NCBI GenBank assembly: GCA_934663625.1
Contig: CAKUKP010000043.1
Coordinates: 1 to 25,341, forward strand
Source of the DNA: an uncultured Clostridia bacterium
GTDB taxonomy: Bacteria > Bacillota > Clostridia > Christensenellales > Aristaeellaceae
Length of the DNA: 25,341 nucleotides
Direction: 5' to 3'
Numbering within the stretch: the first letter of the stretch is position 1; every line of letters starts with the position of its first letter. The notes below the pieces were generated by a model. The model made no database searches. It saw only the letters and a list, made by a program, of their open reading frames with translations, and was not told the DNA's origin. A program made the translations under genes and the position numbers. This document shows positions 1 through 7,800 of the stretch, piece after piece.

Positions 1-13
1 GAAGAACAGATAG

Positions 14-49
14 CAAAAAACGGATGCGCCCGCTGGGTGCATCCGTTTT
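14..49 (-). terminator. Rho-independent terminator after the small coiled-coil gene
   Basis: Arms at 17-27 and 39-49 form an 11-bp perfect stem with an 11-nt loop. Read on the minus strand the stem is followed by a T run (complement of the A run at 15-20). It lies about 40 nt past the stop codon of the minus-strand gene at 86-352. The plus strand also has TTTT after the stem, so it could stop transcription from both sides. Confidence 0.8.
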
Positions 50-85
50 ATTCGGTATCGGGAAACAGGATTTTGTTTCTCGTCT

Positions 86-352
86 TTATGCCCCTTTCGC
101 CTTCAAAAGGGCAATATCATATGTATTTCTTACGGTGACTTTTTCCACATCATCGATTTTCTTCGCAAGATCATCGATCATGTTGGCAAGATTTGCAAAC
201 GCATTGATGGACTCCTGATGCTTCGCATCGATCTTCTGATCCAGTTCCTGCAGCTTCCGGTTTACCTCTCCAAATTGTTTGTCCATTCGCGCATTTAAGC
301 GGTCTTCCATCGCTCGCATTTCGTCGAGAATCAGCCTCATATCTTCGCTCAT
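86..352 (-). CDS. Small coiled-coil protein of unknown function
   Basis: An 88-residue protein, almost entirely charged alpha-helix with hydrophobic heptad spacing (for example residues 7-45 and 50-72), so it probably forms a coiled coil. It has no signal peptide or membrane segment. The C-terminal stretch NTYDIALLKAK resembles the end of a common family of short uncharacterised coiled-coil proteins in Firmicutes; this is from memory of the family. The ATG at 352 is preceded by a clear GGAGGGG ribosome binding site, and a consensus promoter lies just upstream (394-422), so it is expressed independently of the citXG gene before it. A terminator follows. No function can be assigned. Other overlapping frames here lack ribosome binding sites. 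Confidence 0.75.
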   Translation of the reverse strand: MSEDMRLILDEMRAMEDRLNARMDKQFGEVNRKLQELDQKIDAKHQESINAFANLANMIDDLAKKIDDVEKVTVRNTYDIALLKAKGA

Positions 353-393
353 GATATTCCCCTCCTCTATCGTAATTATTATCTGTTACCATT

Positions 394-422
394 ATTATAC
401 GATAAAAACGGTTATCCGTCAA
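394..422 (-). promoter_or_regulatory. Sigma-A type promoter of the small coiled-coil gene
   Basis: On the minus strand, TTGACG (422-417) and TATAAT (399-394) are separated by exactly 17 nt. The -35 box lies inside the last codons of citXG, so the small gene is transcribed from within the end of the preceding operon. Transcription would start near 387, about 35 nt before the start codon. Confidence 0.75.
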
Positions 423-1737
423 CCTTCAGCCAATCGATCAGCATCGCCGCCGCCAGCAGATCCGCGCTTCCGCCGGGGCTTATGTTCATCTGCACAAATC
501 GATCGTTCATGGATCGCACATCATCCATCGTATAATCCATATCCAGCAGTTTCTGTGCATCGCGCTGAGCGGCGCGCAGCGCGCCTTCGCCCCCGCGGCG
601 CAGAATATTGCTGTCCTGCACATGCGCAATCAGGGCAAGCAGCGCATGCACTGCCGCGGCGTTTGCATCCATGCCGCGCGATGCGGCCCTACGCAGCGCG
701 GGCAGCGCCACATCGCGCACGGTGGGAAAGCCCGCCGCCGCTTCGCCGCGCGCGCCGCGCAAACCGCGTTCCAGATACTGGCGTTCGCCGCCGGTAATGG
801 CGCAATCGGCGGTCAATTCGGCAAATCGATCCATGCACGGCGCGGCGATTTCGCCCGCCATGCGCAGGATCGCATCCGCATCCGCGCCCTCGCCCGCCAT
901 GGCGGCAGCGCAGCACAAAATCCCCAGCGAAAACAGCGCGCCCTTGTGCGCGTTCGTTTTGCAGATGGACAGCATATCCGCCTCCGCGCGCACGCCCAGA
1001 TCGCGAATATGTTCAAAGGCGGCGCGCACATCGCCGCGATGATCGATCCCCGCGCGCGCGCACGCATCGAAGAACGGCCGCAGCGCGCACGCGCTGTCGA
1101 TCAGCGTAAACCGGTTCATATCTCTGTGCGATCCGTTGTTTTCATTGTCCACCAATCCGGGCTTCGGCGTGACGGACGCTTCAAACAGCAGCGCGCGCTG
1201 CGCCAGCATACCGACGCGCGCGGCGTATTTCCGATCGAAATACACATCAATGATGCGATGTGCGCATGCCGATAATTCCTGCCAGCTGTGCGCGCGGGAA
1301 CGGGCGCAGGCAAACGCATCCCCGCCGCAGATCATGCATCTGCGCATTTCGCCGCGGGAAAGCTTTTTCCCGCCTGCGTCGATCACATCGATATCGTACA
1401 GCCTGCCGATTTCGCCGTCGTCCTCGATCGCGCACATCCAGCGTTTGATCTGCTTCGCATCGCCGCGCACCGCCCAGATGCATTCATCGCCCGTGAAGGC
1501 GACCTTCTTTTGCACATCCAGCACGGAAACGCCGCTCAGGCGCAATTGATCTTCAATGCGCTGTGCGCCGTCCGCAAACGCGCGATCGATCAGCGCATCG
1601 CGCTTTTCGGGGCCCGCGATATTCAGGGTAAAGCAAATCAGCGGCGATGCATATTTTTTCCGCAACGCCGCCTGACAATCCCGCCGCGCATCCCGCGCCG
1701 CGAGCATATCCGCAACTTCAACAAGTCTTTTTTCCAT
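412..1737 (-). CDS. citXG: CitX-CitG fusion: makes and attaches the lyase prosthetic group
   Basis: A 441-residue bifunctional protein. The N-terminal half (about 1-170) is CitX, holo-ACP synthase of citrate/citramalate lyase, which moves the phosphoribosyl-dephospho-CoA group onto CitD. It shows the family motifs GRLYDIDV (111-118) and CARSRAHS (144-151), with a nearby Cys pair (134, 137). The C-terminal part (about 175-441) is CitG, triphosphoribosyl-dephospho-CoA synthase, with PKPGLVD (191-197) and GSHRDMN (202-208). Such fusions are known, for example in Haemophilus, while Escherichia coli has separate genes. It is the last gene of the leftward lyase operon, 13 nt after the regulator. 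No good Shine-Dalgarno sequence precedes the ATG at 1737, so translation may be coupled to the regulator gene. Its substrate carrier protein is citD (6400-6669). Confidence 0.92.
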   Translation of the reverse strand: MEKRLVEVADMLAARDARRDCQAALRKKYASPLICFTLNIAGPEKRDALIDRAFADGAQRIEDQLRLSGVSVLDVQKKVAFTGDECIWAVRGDAKQIKRWMCAIEDDGEIGRLYDIDVIDAGGKKLSRGEMRRCMICGGDAFACARSRAHSWQELSACAHRIIDVYFDRKYAARVGMLAQRALLFEASVTPKPGLVDNENNGSHRDMNRFTLIDSACALRPFFDACARAGIDHRGDVRAAFEHIRDLGVRAEADMLSICKTNAHKGALFSLGILCCAAAMAGEGADADAILRMAGEIAAPCMDRFAELTADCAITGGERQYLERGLRGARGEAAAGFPTVRDVALPALRRAASRGMDANAAAVHALLALIAHVQDSNILRRGGEGALRAAQRDAQKLLDMDYTMDDVRSMNDRFVQMNISPGGSADLLAAAMLIDWLKVDG

Positions 1738-1750
1738 TGATTTTCAGAAA

Positions 1751-2668
1751 TCAGGGCGCGAAGCCGATTCCGGCGGGGCGCAGCATACGCTCGCCGCGAA
1801 TCCGCTTGATCCGCTCCTCCAGATTGATCATCGATCCCGCGTCGATTCGATCCTCCAGCCGTAGCCAGCCCTCGCGCGCCTCGGCGCTGACCACACAATC
1901 ATACCCTTCGGCGTTTTCAGCGCTGCATAGGATCAGCTCCGCCTCCGCCGGAGCGCAGGCGCGCGCCAGTTGAAAATAGGCGTCGCTTTCGCACACCACG
2001 CCGATTTTGCGCGCATCCGCGCGCGACAGGCGCAGCATATCCTGCTGATCCGGCGCGAACGCCACCCGAACCAGCTTATCTGTATCGGGCAGAATTCCGG
2101 AAAGCTGCTGGCAATCCTGTACGGACGCCAGAATCACATCGGATTGTTCATCGATGCTGTAGGGATATTCGCGAATCTGCTTCAGATCGCAGATCATCAC
2201 CTGCACATTGGCAATGGACGCCAGCTGCCGTTCATACACGGCGGCGCATTCCGGACACGGCGCAATCAGCGCCACGCGAACGCCGCTCCATTTCAGCCCC
2301 CATTCGCGCATCTTCAGGTTGACGAATATCTGAATTTCGGCGGGGGAAAAGCTCATGTCCGTCAGCTGGCGAATCATCAGATCGATGGCGGCCATGGCGC
2401 GAATCTTGCGGCTGTCGCGATCCTCGCGCACGTATTTTACGAAGCTGCCGCGGCGGCGCGTCATTTCAATATCGCCCATTTCGCGCAATGTATCGTACAC
2501 GCGCTTTACCGTGCCGCAGGAAAGGTGCAGCTGCTGCGCCATTTCGCGCACGGTGGGCATTTGCGTGCCGGTTTTCAGCGCGCCGGAACGAATCGCCGCG
2601 TTGATCTGATCCACCAGCTGGCGGTAGATCGGTATATCGCTATCGGGATTGATGTTATACCGAAGCAT
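1751..2668 (-). CDS. GntR-family transcriptional regulator of the lyase/mesaconase operon
   Basis: A 305-residue protein. Residues 10-80 are a GntR-type winged helix-turn-helix: the first helix lies around IYRQLVDQI, the recognition helix around 48-62, and the wing is RRRGSFV (71-77). The remaining 225 residues are an effector or dimerisation part that I do not recognise. It is not an obvious FCD, UTRA or aminotransferase domain, and it contains a CPEC pair near residue 118. I chose the ATG at 2668 because GGAGGG sits 4-5 nt upstream; a TTG at 2683 would add five residues encoded by the ribosome binding site itself. It lies 21 nt after the mesaconase beta gene and 13 nt before citXG, so it is co-transcribed with the genes it probably controls. 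The effector may be a pathway intermediate; this is inference. Confidence 0.85.
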   Translation of the reverse strand: MLRYNINPDSDIPIYRQLVDQINAAIRSGALKTGTQMPTVREMAQQLHLSCGTVKRVYDTLREMGDIEMTRRRGSFVKYVREDRDSRKIRAMAAIDLMIRQLTDMSFSPAEIQIFVNLKMREWGLKWSGVRVALIAPCPECAAVYERQLASIANVQVMICDLKQIREYPYSIDEQSDVILASVQDCQQLSGILPDTDKLVRVAFAPDQQDMLRLSRADARKIGVVCESDAYFQLARACAPAEAELILCSAENAEGYDCVVSAEAREGWLRLEDRIDAGSMINLEERIKRIRGERMLRPAGIGFAP

Positions 2669-2689
2669 GAGCCCTCCACCCAATCATAT

Positions 2690-3247
2690 TTACTTCTGGG
2701 AATCCAGATATTCCTGCCGTCCGGTTTCGTACAGGTTGTTGCCTTCGCTATCGATGATTACAACCACTGGGAAGTTTTCCACTTCCAGACGGCGAATGGC
2801 TTCCGCGCCCAGATCGGGATAGGCGATGACTTCCGCCTTTTTGATGCACTTGGAAAGCAGCGCGCCGCAGCCGCCGATTGCGCCGAAGTACACCGCGCCG
2901 TATTCCTTCATCGCCGCAATTACCTCAGGGCTGCGCTTGCCCTTGCCGATCATGCCGGTCTGACCCTGCGCGATCATCGTGGGGGAATACGCATCCATGC
3001 GGTAAGACGTGGTGGGGCCTGCGGAGCCGATCGCCTGACCGGGCTTCGCCGGAGTGGGACCGACGAAATAAATGATGGAATCCTTCGCATCGAAGGGCAG
3101 TTCCTTGCCCTGCGCTACCAGTTCGCACAGGCGCTTATGCGCCGCATCGCGCGCGGTATAGATGGTGCCGGTGATCAGGCAGCTTTCGCCGCTCTTGAGC
3201 GTGCGTGCCATTTCACGGGTGAGGGGCGTTTGAATGACCTTTTTCAT
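2690..3247 (-). CDS. Class I hydro-lyase beta subunit (probable mesaconase / fumarase C-terminal type)
   Basis: A 185-residue protein of the FumB / TtdB family, the smaller subunit of iron-sulfur-dependent fumarases, tartrate dehydratases and mesaconases. Visible family signatures are SCLITGTIYTARDAAH near the N-terminus, GPTPAKPG, GSAGPTTSYRMD, GMIGKGKR and AYPDLGAEA. It pairs with the alpha subunit encoded directly upstream: the alpha stop codon and this ATG are 1 nt apart, and the GGAGGAG ribosome binding site lies inside the alpha gene. A longer reading to 3280 would place 11 residues upstream of that site and is less likely. In this operon the expected reaction is hydration of mesaconate to citramalate, linking mal to the lyase. 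Fumarate hydration cannot be excluded, since class I enzymes often accept both substrates. Confidence 0.88.
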   Translation of the reverse strand: MKKVIQTPLTREMARTLKSGESCLITGTIYTARDAAHKRLCELVAQGKELPFDAKDSIIYFVGPTPAKPGQAIGSAGPTTSYRMDAYSPTMIAQGQTGMIGKGKRSPEVIAAMKEYGAVYFGAIGGCGALLSKCIKKAEVIAYPDLGAEAIRRLEVENFPVVVIIDSEGNNLYETGRQEYLDSQK

Positions 3248-3248
3248 A

Positions 3249-4088
3249 TTAAATCTCCTCCGAAATATGGCGTGCCACATGGCAGTTGATGTTCACGGCT
3301 ACGGGCAGCGCGGCGATGTGGGTGGGGCATTTTTCGATCTTTACAGCCAGCGCGGTGGTCTTGCCGCCGAAGCCCTGCGGGCCGATGCCCAGCGCGTTGA
3401 TCTTTTCGAGCATTTCATCTTCCAGATTCGCATAGAACGGATCGGGATTGTGGGAATCCAGATCGCGGGTGAGCGCCTTCTTCGCCATGTACGCGGCCTT
3501 ATCGAAGGTGCCGCCGATGCCCACGCCGACCACGATCGGCGGGCACGGATTCGGGCCCGCGTTTTCCACCGCCCACAGGATGAAGTTCTTCACGCCCTCC
3601 ACGCCGTCGGACGGCTTGAGCATCTTGATCTGGCTCATGTTTTCGCTGCCCGCGCCCTTGGGAGCGATGGTGATATGAATCTTATCGCCGGGCACGATGT
3701 TGTAATAGATCATGGCGGGGGTATTATCGCCGGTGTTTACGCGATCCAGCGGGTCGCGCACCACGCTCTTGCGCAGGTAACCGTCGGTATAGCCCTGACG
3801 CACGCCTTCGTGAATGGCCTCCTCCAGATTGCCGTCCACATAGACCTCCTGCCCCACATCGATAAATACACAGGCGAGACCGGTGTCCTGGCAGATCGGC
3901 ACATTGTTCGCATCCGCGATATCGTAATTTTCAATGATCTGATCCAGAATTCCCTGCGCCACGGGGAAGGGTTCATTGGCGCGGCAATCGGTAATGCATT
4001 TTTTGACGTCGGCCGGCAGGTGGCAGTTGGCTTCGATGCACATTCTGCGCACCGCTTCGGTGATTTTTGAAGCCTGAATGGTTCTCAC
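3249..4088 (-). CDS. Class I hydro-lyase alpha subunit (probable mesaconase / fumarase N-terminal type)
   Basis: A 279-residue protein of the TtdA / fumarase N-terminal family, which carries the oxygen-sensitive [4Fe-4S] cluster used for hydration and dehydration. Candidate cluster cysteines are C66 in PICQDTG, C182 in NPCPP and C269 in NINCH. The conserved stretches KGAGSENMSQ (144-153), VGVGIGGTFDKA and GIGPQGFGGKTTALAV are also present. The start is a GTG at 4088 with GGAGG 7 nt upstream. The gene follows citF after 30 nt and is almost fused to the beta gene. Its place between a complete methylaspartate route and the lyase genes points to mesaconase (2-methylmalate dehydratase). That assignment is from context, not from a residue visible here. 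Confidence 0.9.
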   Translation of the reverse strand: MRTIQASKITEAVRRMCIEANCHLPADVKKCITDCRANEPFPVAQGILDQIIENYDIADANNVPICQDTGLACVFIDVGQEVYVDGNLEEAIHEGVRQGYTDGYLRKSVVRDPLDRVNTGDNTPAMIYYNIVPGDKIHITIAPKGAGSENMSQIKMLKPSDGVEGVKNFILWAVENAGPNPCPPIVVGVGIGGTFDKAAYMAKKALTRDLDSHNPDPFYANLEDEMLEKINALGIGPQGFGGKTTALAVKIEKCPTHIAALPVAVNINCHVARHISEEI

Positions 4089-4118
4089 GTTGGTTCCTCC
4101 TTATTCGTACAGCGCTGC

Positions 4119-5525
4119 TTATTTCACGCTGTAGATCGTATCAATCTGCGTGCCGTCGCGATAGATGACGTTCGCCACGGGGCGACCCTTGCGCGCGGCG
4201 TGCACGGGCGTGCCGGTGATGCGTTCGGCGATCTGCTTCAGTTCGTGGATGTCCACCACGTTTACGCCCGCATCCGCAAGGCGCTGCGCAAGCTCCGCGT
4301 TCCTCGGGTTCACCGCCACGCCGCGCTGGGTAACCACCACATCGATATCGCGGCCGGGCGTGGAAATGCAGCCCACATGATCGGTCACGATCGGCAGTCT
4401 GGCGCGGAACAGCGGCGCGATGATCATCGAAAGCTTCGCGCCCGCGGCGGTATCGCTGTGTCCGCCGCTGCCGCCCATGATGTATCCGTTGGAATCGGTA
4501 TGCACGTTCACGTTGAAATCGGTATCGATTTCGGTCGCGCCCAGAATCACAACGTCCAATTGATCCACCACGGCGCTGGGGCAGAACGGGCTTGCGTACT
4601 GCATCGCGGAAATTTCCTGATGGCGGGGATTCGTGCGGATGGATTCTACCGCCTTCAGATCGAAGCACTGCACATCCATCAGCGATTCAAAGCAGCCCGC
4701 GTTCAGCATATCCACAAGATAGCCGGTGATGCCGCCGCTGGCAAAGCTTCCGTGAATCTGATCGCGCACCATCACGTCCATCAGATATTTCGCCGCCGCC
4801 AGCGAAGCGCCGCCTGCGCCGGTCTGGAAGGAAAATCCATCCTTCAGAAGTCCGGAATTCTGAATCACCTTCACGGCGGTCTGCGCCATGATCAGCCCCA
4901 CGGGATCGCGGGTGATCTTCGTCGTTCCGGATACGATGCCCTGCGGATTGCCGATGGCTTCCACCTGCACCACATAATCCACATAAATTTCGGGGATCGA
5001 CCAGCCGATCAGCGGATAGGGCACCAGATGATCGGTAATCGCGATCACCTTATCGGCGTACTGCGCATCGGGGAAGGCGTAGCCCAGCGATCCGCAGGCG
5101 GAAGGCCCCGTTTTGCCGGTTAAATTGCCCGCGGGATCTGCGGTGGGCGCGGCGATGAACGCCACATCGATCGGCGTACTTCCGTTGGCGATATCCGCCG
5201 GACGACCGCCGTGCGTGCGGAAATTCACGCATTCCTCCATCAATCCCTCGGAAATCATATGTCCGAGGCCTGCGGACATGTAATTGCAGTTGATCCTGCG
5301 AACCACATGATTTTTGATGTGCTCCGCCAGCTCCGCATGGCAGTCGAACAGCGATGATGCGTTCAGGGTAAGATCGCGAATGCCCAGATCGGCGATTTCA
5401 CGCATCACCATATTCAGCGTATAATCGCCGTTGCGCAGGTGATGATGAAACGAAATGGACATGCCGCTTTTCAGTCCGGAAAGCTGTATGGCTTCGCGTA
5501 TGGAATGAACCAGCTTATTCATCAT
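4119..5525 (-). CDS. citF: Citrate/citramalate lyase alpha subunit (acyl-ACP:carboxylate transferase)
   Basis: A 468-residue CitF-family protein. It exchanges the acetyl group on the CitD carrier for the incoming acid, giving the citryl- or citramalyl-ACP that CitE cleaves. Family motifs include GMSISFHHHLRNGDY near residue 20, FQTGAGGASLA in the middle and GGSGGHSDTAAGAKLS near residue 345. It is shorter than the roughly 500-residue enterobacterial enzymes, mainly at the N-terminus, but its ATG overlaps the citE stop (ATGA, 5522-5525) and has GGGAGG upstream, so the start is firm. It is the third gene of the leftward operon. No citrate transporter or oxaloacetate decarboxylase is nearby, while glutamate mutase and methylaspartate ammonia-lyase are, so citramalate is the likelier substrate. 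Citrate remains possible. Confidence 0.92.
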   Translation of the reverse strand: MMNKLVHSIREAIQLSGLKSGMSISFHHHLRNGDYTLNMVMREIADLGIRDLTLNASSLFDCHAELAEHIKNHVVRRINCNYMSAGLGHMISEGLMEECVNFRTHGGRPADIANGSTPIDVAFIAAPTADPAGNLTGKTGPSACGSLGYAFPDAQYADKVIAITDHLVPYPLIGWSIPEIYVDYVVQVEAIGNPQGIVSGTTKITRDPVGLIMAQTAVKVIQNSGLLKDGFSFQTGAGGASLAAAKYLMDVMVRDQIHGSFASGGITGYLVDMLNAGCFESLMDVQCFDLKAVESIRTNPRHQEISAMQYASPFCPSAVVDQLDVVILGATEIDTDFNVNVHTDSNGYIMGGSGGHSDTAAGAKLSMIIAPLFRARLPIVTDHVGCISTPGRDIDVVVTQRGVAVNPRNAELAQRLADAGVNVVDIHELKQIAERITGTPVHAARKGRPVANVIYRDGTQIDTIYSVK

Positions 5526-6403
5526 TCAACCCTCCCAAGTCCCAGCTGCTGCGCCATTTCGATGGTCTGCTGTGCGCGCATGACCACGGGCGCATCGATC
5601 ATTTTGCCGCGGAGCGCCACCGCGCCCCTGCCCTGTTCCTTGCCGATGCGGATGGCTTCCATCACTTCATAGGCATAATCGATATCCTGCCGGCTGGGGC
5701 TGAATACTTCGTTGATCGCGCCCACGTGGCGCGGGGAAATCGCGGATTTGCCGGTAAAGCCCAGCGATTTTGCATACTGCGCATCCGTATAGATGCCCTC
5801 GTCATCATTCACATCGGTAAACGGCGTATCATATACATCCACGCCCGCCGCACGCGCGGCGACCACCATGCGCGCGCGCGCGTAGGCAATTTCGTTGCCT
5901 TCCTTCGTGCGCTTGCAGCGCAGATCGGCGCTCAAGTCCTCGCCGCCCAGGAAAATCGCCGCCACGCGCTTCGACGCGGACGCGATCTGATAGGCGTTTT
6001 CCACGCCCAGCGCGGTTTCAATCAGCGGAATCAGGCGCACGGTGTTGCGCGCCATGCCCAGCTTATCTTCCAATTCGGATATGTAAGCGTCCACCGTCAG
6101 CACATCCTGCGCGCAGCCGGTTTTCGGCGGCATGATCATGCTGGGGCGCACCGGAATGATTTCTTCCAGATCGCGCTTCCAGTACGGCGTATCGATGGAA
6201 TTGATGCGCACGATGATTTCGCACCGGCCAAACCCCATCAGCTTGATGGCGTTGCGCACCAGAATGCGCGCGGAATCCTTCTCCGTGGGCGATACCGCGT
6301 CCTCCAGATCCAGAATAACGGCGTCCGATCCCAGAATTTCGCCGTTTACAATGATGTTGGGCGTATTGCCCGGCAAAAACAGCATCGATCTGCGCATGAT
6401 CAT
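5522..6403 (-). CDS. citE: Citrate/citramalate lyase beta subunit (acyl-ACP lyase)
   Basis: A 293-residue protein of the CitE / malyl-CoA lyase fold (a TIM barrel using Mg2+). It cleaves the acyl-ACP carbon-carbon bond, giving acetyl-ACP plus pyruvate from citramalyl-ACP, or oxaloacetate from citryl-ACP. Motifs are RSMLFLPGN (5-13), ILDLEDAVSPTEKD, NSIDTPYW, PLIETALGVENA (family glutamate near the active site) and LGGEDLSADL. It overlaps citD by four bases (ATGA, 6400-6403) and citF by four bases, which implies translational coupling and a fixed subunit ratio. The first ATG (6403) is followed by ATC ATG, so a start two codons later is possible. Confidence 0.93.
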   Translation of the reverse strand: MIMRRSMLFLPGNTPNIIVNGEILGSDAVILDLEDAVSPTEKDSARILVRNAIKLMGFGRCEIIVRINSIDTPYWKRDLEEIIPVRPSMIMPPKTGCAQDVLTVDAYISELEDKLGMARNTVRLIPLIETALGVENAYQIASASKRVAAIFLGGEDLSADLRCKRTKEGNEIAYARARMVVAARAAGVDVYDTPFTDVNDDEGIYTDAQYAKSLGFTGKSAISPRHVGAINEVFSPSRQDIDYAYEVMEAIRIGKEQGRGAVALRGKMIDAPVVMRAQQTIEMAQQLGLGRVE

Positions 6404-6669
6404 TCCCCCTTCGCACGCGCAATCGCGGTTTCCACTCTGGCGCGAATCACGCAGTCCAGCGCGCCGCGATCCGTGATGATCAGCTTCGCGCTCGTCACGC
6501 CCTGCTCCGACAGCACCTCTTCGGCGGATTTCAGAATCGATTCGCCAAACTGGCGCTTCACGACGGATTCAAGCTCGATCACAATCCCGCCCTCGTGCGG
6601 TTCCAGTTCAACGTATACGTCGCTGGATTCCAATGTTCCCGCCGCGGCGTGCCTTACGATTTGACCCAT
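6400..6669 (-). CDS. citD: Citrate/citramalate lyase acyl carrier protein (gamma subunit)
   Basis: An 89-residue CitD. Ser15 in AGTLESSDV corresponds to the serine that carries the phosphoribosyl-dephospho-CoA arm in the Klebsiella protein, so it is the predicted attachment site for the group made by CitG and transferred by CitX. The C-terminal GALDCVIRARVETA stretch is typical of the family. It is the first gene of the leftward operon, with an AGGGGGA ribosome binding site upstream of the ATG, and it overlaps citE by ATGA. The promoter and a palindrome (6685-6738) lie directly upstream. The acetyl thioester is regenerated by the CitC ligase encoded on the other strand at 6809. Confidence 0.93.
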   Translation of the reverse strand: MGQIVRHAAAGTLESSDVYVELEPHEGGIVIELESVVKRQFGESILKSAEEVLSEQGVTSAKLIITDRGALDCVIRARVETAIARAKGE

Positions 6670-6684
6670 AGCAGCTTCCCCCTT

Positions 6685-6702
6685 TAATGTTATAGAACAT
6701 TA
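6685..6702. promoter_or_regulatory. Palindromic candidate operator at the leftward transcription start
   Basis: A perfect inverted repeat, TAATGTT-ATAG-AACATTA, with 7-bp arms and a 4-nt centre. It starts about one base past the predicted transcription start (near 6703) of the citD operon and ends 16 nt before the citD start codon. Position and symmetry suit a repressor such as the GntR-type protein encoded in the same operon. Binding by that protein is inference. Confidence 0.55.
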
Positions 6703-6709
6703 TGCGATT

Positions 6710-6738
6710 ATTATATAATAGAACTGCGTTTTTTGCAA
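6710..6738 (-). promoter_or_regulatory. Promoter of the leftward citDEF-mesaconase-gntR-citXG operon
   Basis: On the minus strand, TTGCAA (6738-6733) and a perfect TATAAT (6715-6710) are spaced 17 nt apart. Transcription should start near 6703, about 34 nt before citD. Confidence 0.75.
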
Positions 6739-6748
6739 CTATGAATTC

Positions 6749-6778
6749 TTTACAAAACCGCGTTGTGTTTGATATAAT
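6749..6778 (+). promoter_or_regulatory. Promoter of the rightward citC-glm-mal operon
   Basis: TTTACA (6749-6754) and a perfect TATAAT (6773-6778) are separated by 18 nt. Transcription should start near 6785, giving a leader of about 24 nt with GGAGG at 6798-6802 before the citC ATG. The leader is too short for a cobalamin riboswitch even though the operon encodes a B12 enzyme. Confidence 0.72.
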
Positions 6779-6808
6779 TAAAGCGATCGTTATTGCTGGA
6801 GGTTTTTC

Positions 6809-7780
6809 ATGTACATCGAGCCGTTGAACGCGCGGCGTTTGCCGGAGCTGAAAGCTTTCCTATTAAAATGCGGCTTGAGGTACTATGAAAACGTAAGCTA
6901 CACCGCGTGCCTGATGGAGGATGATGCGATCATCGCGACGGCATCGCTGGACGGCTGCACCATCAAATGCGTGGCGGTTGATCCGGCGCATCAGGGCGAG
7001 GATTTAACCGCACGGCTGATTACCGATATTCGCGCGGAAGCGAACCGGCGCAGCATACATCATCTGATGCTGTACACGAAGCCGCGGAATAAAATCCTGT
7101 TTCGCGATCTGGGCTTTTATCCGATCATCGAATCCGGCGATGTATTGATGATGGAAAATCGCCGCACGGGCATCCAGGATTACCTTGCATCGGTGCGCTG
7201 CGATGCGCGCGGCACGATCGGCTGCGCGGTTCAGCATTGCGATCCGTTTACGCTGGGGCACCGGCACATCATCGAAACCGCCGCGCGCGAATGCGATTTC
7301 GTATACGTGTTTATCCTGTCGGAGGATCGCGGCATGTTTTCCGCCGCGGATCGAATCCGAATCGTGCGCGAGGGTACGCGCGATCTTCCCAACGTGCGCG
7401 TATGCGAAACGGGGCCGTATATGATCTCCTCCGCTACGTTTCCCACGTACTTTCTGCGGGAGAGCATAAACGCGGACGACGTTCGATGCGAAATCGATGT
7501 GCGCCTGTTCGGAAAAATCATCGCGCCCGCGCTGGGGATCGCCCGCCGCTACGTGGGCACGGAACCGCTGGATCCGGTAACGAACCGATACAATCAACTG
7601 CTTGCGCGCGATCTGCCCAAATACGGAATCGAGCTTCGCATGATCGATCGCATCGCGGCGGGCAATCGAATCATCAGCGCCCGCACGGTGCGGCAGCACG
7701 TGCGCGCGGGCGAAATCGAAGGCGTTCGCGATATGCTGCCGGACGCCACATGGCGGTATTTAACGGCGCAAAACAGATAA
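6809..7780 (+). CDS. citC: [Citrate/citramalate (pro-3S)-lyase] ligase
   Basis: A 323-residue CitC. It uses ATP and acetate to acetylate the thiol of the CitD prosthetic group, switching the lyase on. The N-terminal third (about 1-125) is a GNAT-like domain (CVAVDPAHQGEDL near 54-66, GFYPI near 102). The rest is a nucleotidyltransferase domain with the HxGH-like motif DPFTLGHRH (145-153) and SEDRGMF followed by DRIRIVREG (171-189). It has GGAGG 6 nt before the ATG and its own promoter. It opens the operon that also holds glutamate mutase and mal, rather than sitting with citDEF, so lyase activation is co-expressed with the upstream half of the pathway. Confidence 0.92.
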   Translation: MYIEPLNARRLPELKAFLLKCGLRYYENVSYTACLMEDDAIIATASLDGCTIKCVAVDPAHQGEDLTARLITDIRAEANRRSIHHLMLYTKPRNKILFRDLGFYPIIESGDVLMMENRRTGIQDYLASVRCDARGTIGCAVQHCDPFTLGHRHIIETAARECDFVYVFILSEDRGMFSAADRIRIVREGTRDLPNVRVCETGPYMISSATFPTYFLRESINADDVRCEIDVRLFGKIIAPALGIARRYVGTEPLDPVTNRYNQLLARDLPKYGIELRMIDRIAAGNRIISARTVRQHVRAGEIEGVRDMLPDATWRYLTAQNR

Positions 7781-7800
7781 AAGACGAAAAGAGGATCGGT

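Noticed and set aside
3249..6669. Plain citrate fermentation operon
   Set aside because: No citrate transporter, oxaloacetate decarboxylase or citrate-sensing kinase is present, and the methylaspartate genes supply a better substrate; kept only as an alternative.
6670..6808. Cobalamin riboswitch ahead of the glutamate mutase operon
   Set aside because: The leader is only about 24 nt and shows no B12-box; there is no room for the riboswitch fold.
7237..7800. N-terminal extension of the P-loop protein frame overlapping citC
   Set aside because: The extension overlaps citC and is Arg/Ala-rich; a ribosome binding site and ATG at 7801 fit the domain start.
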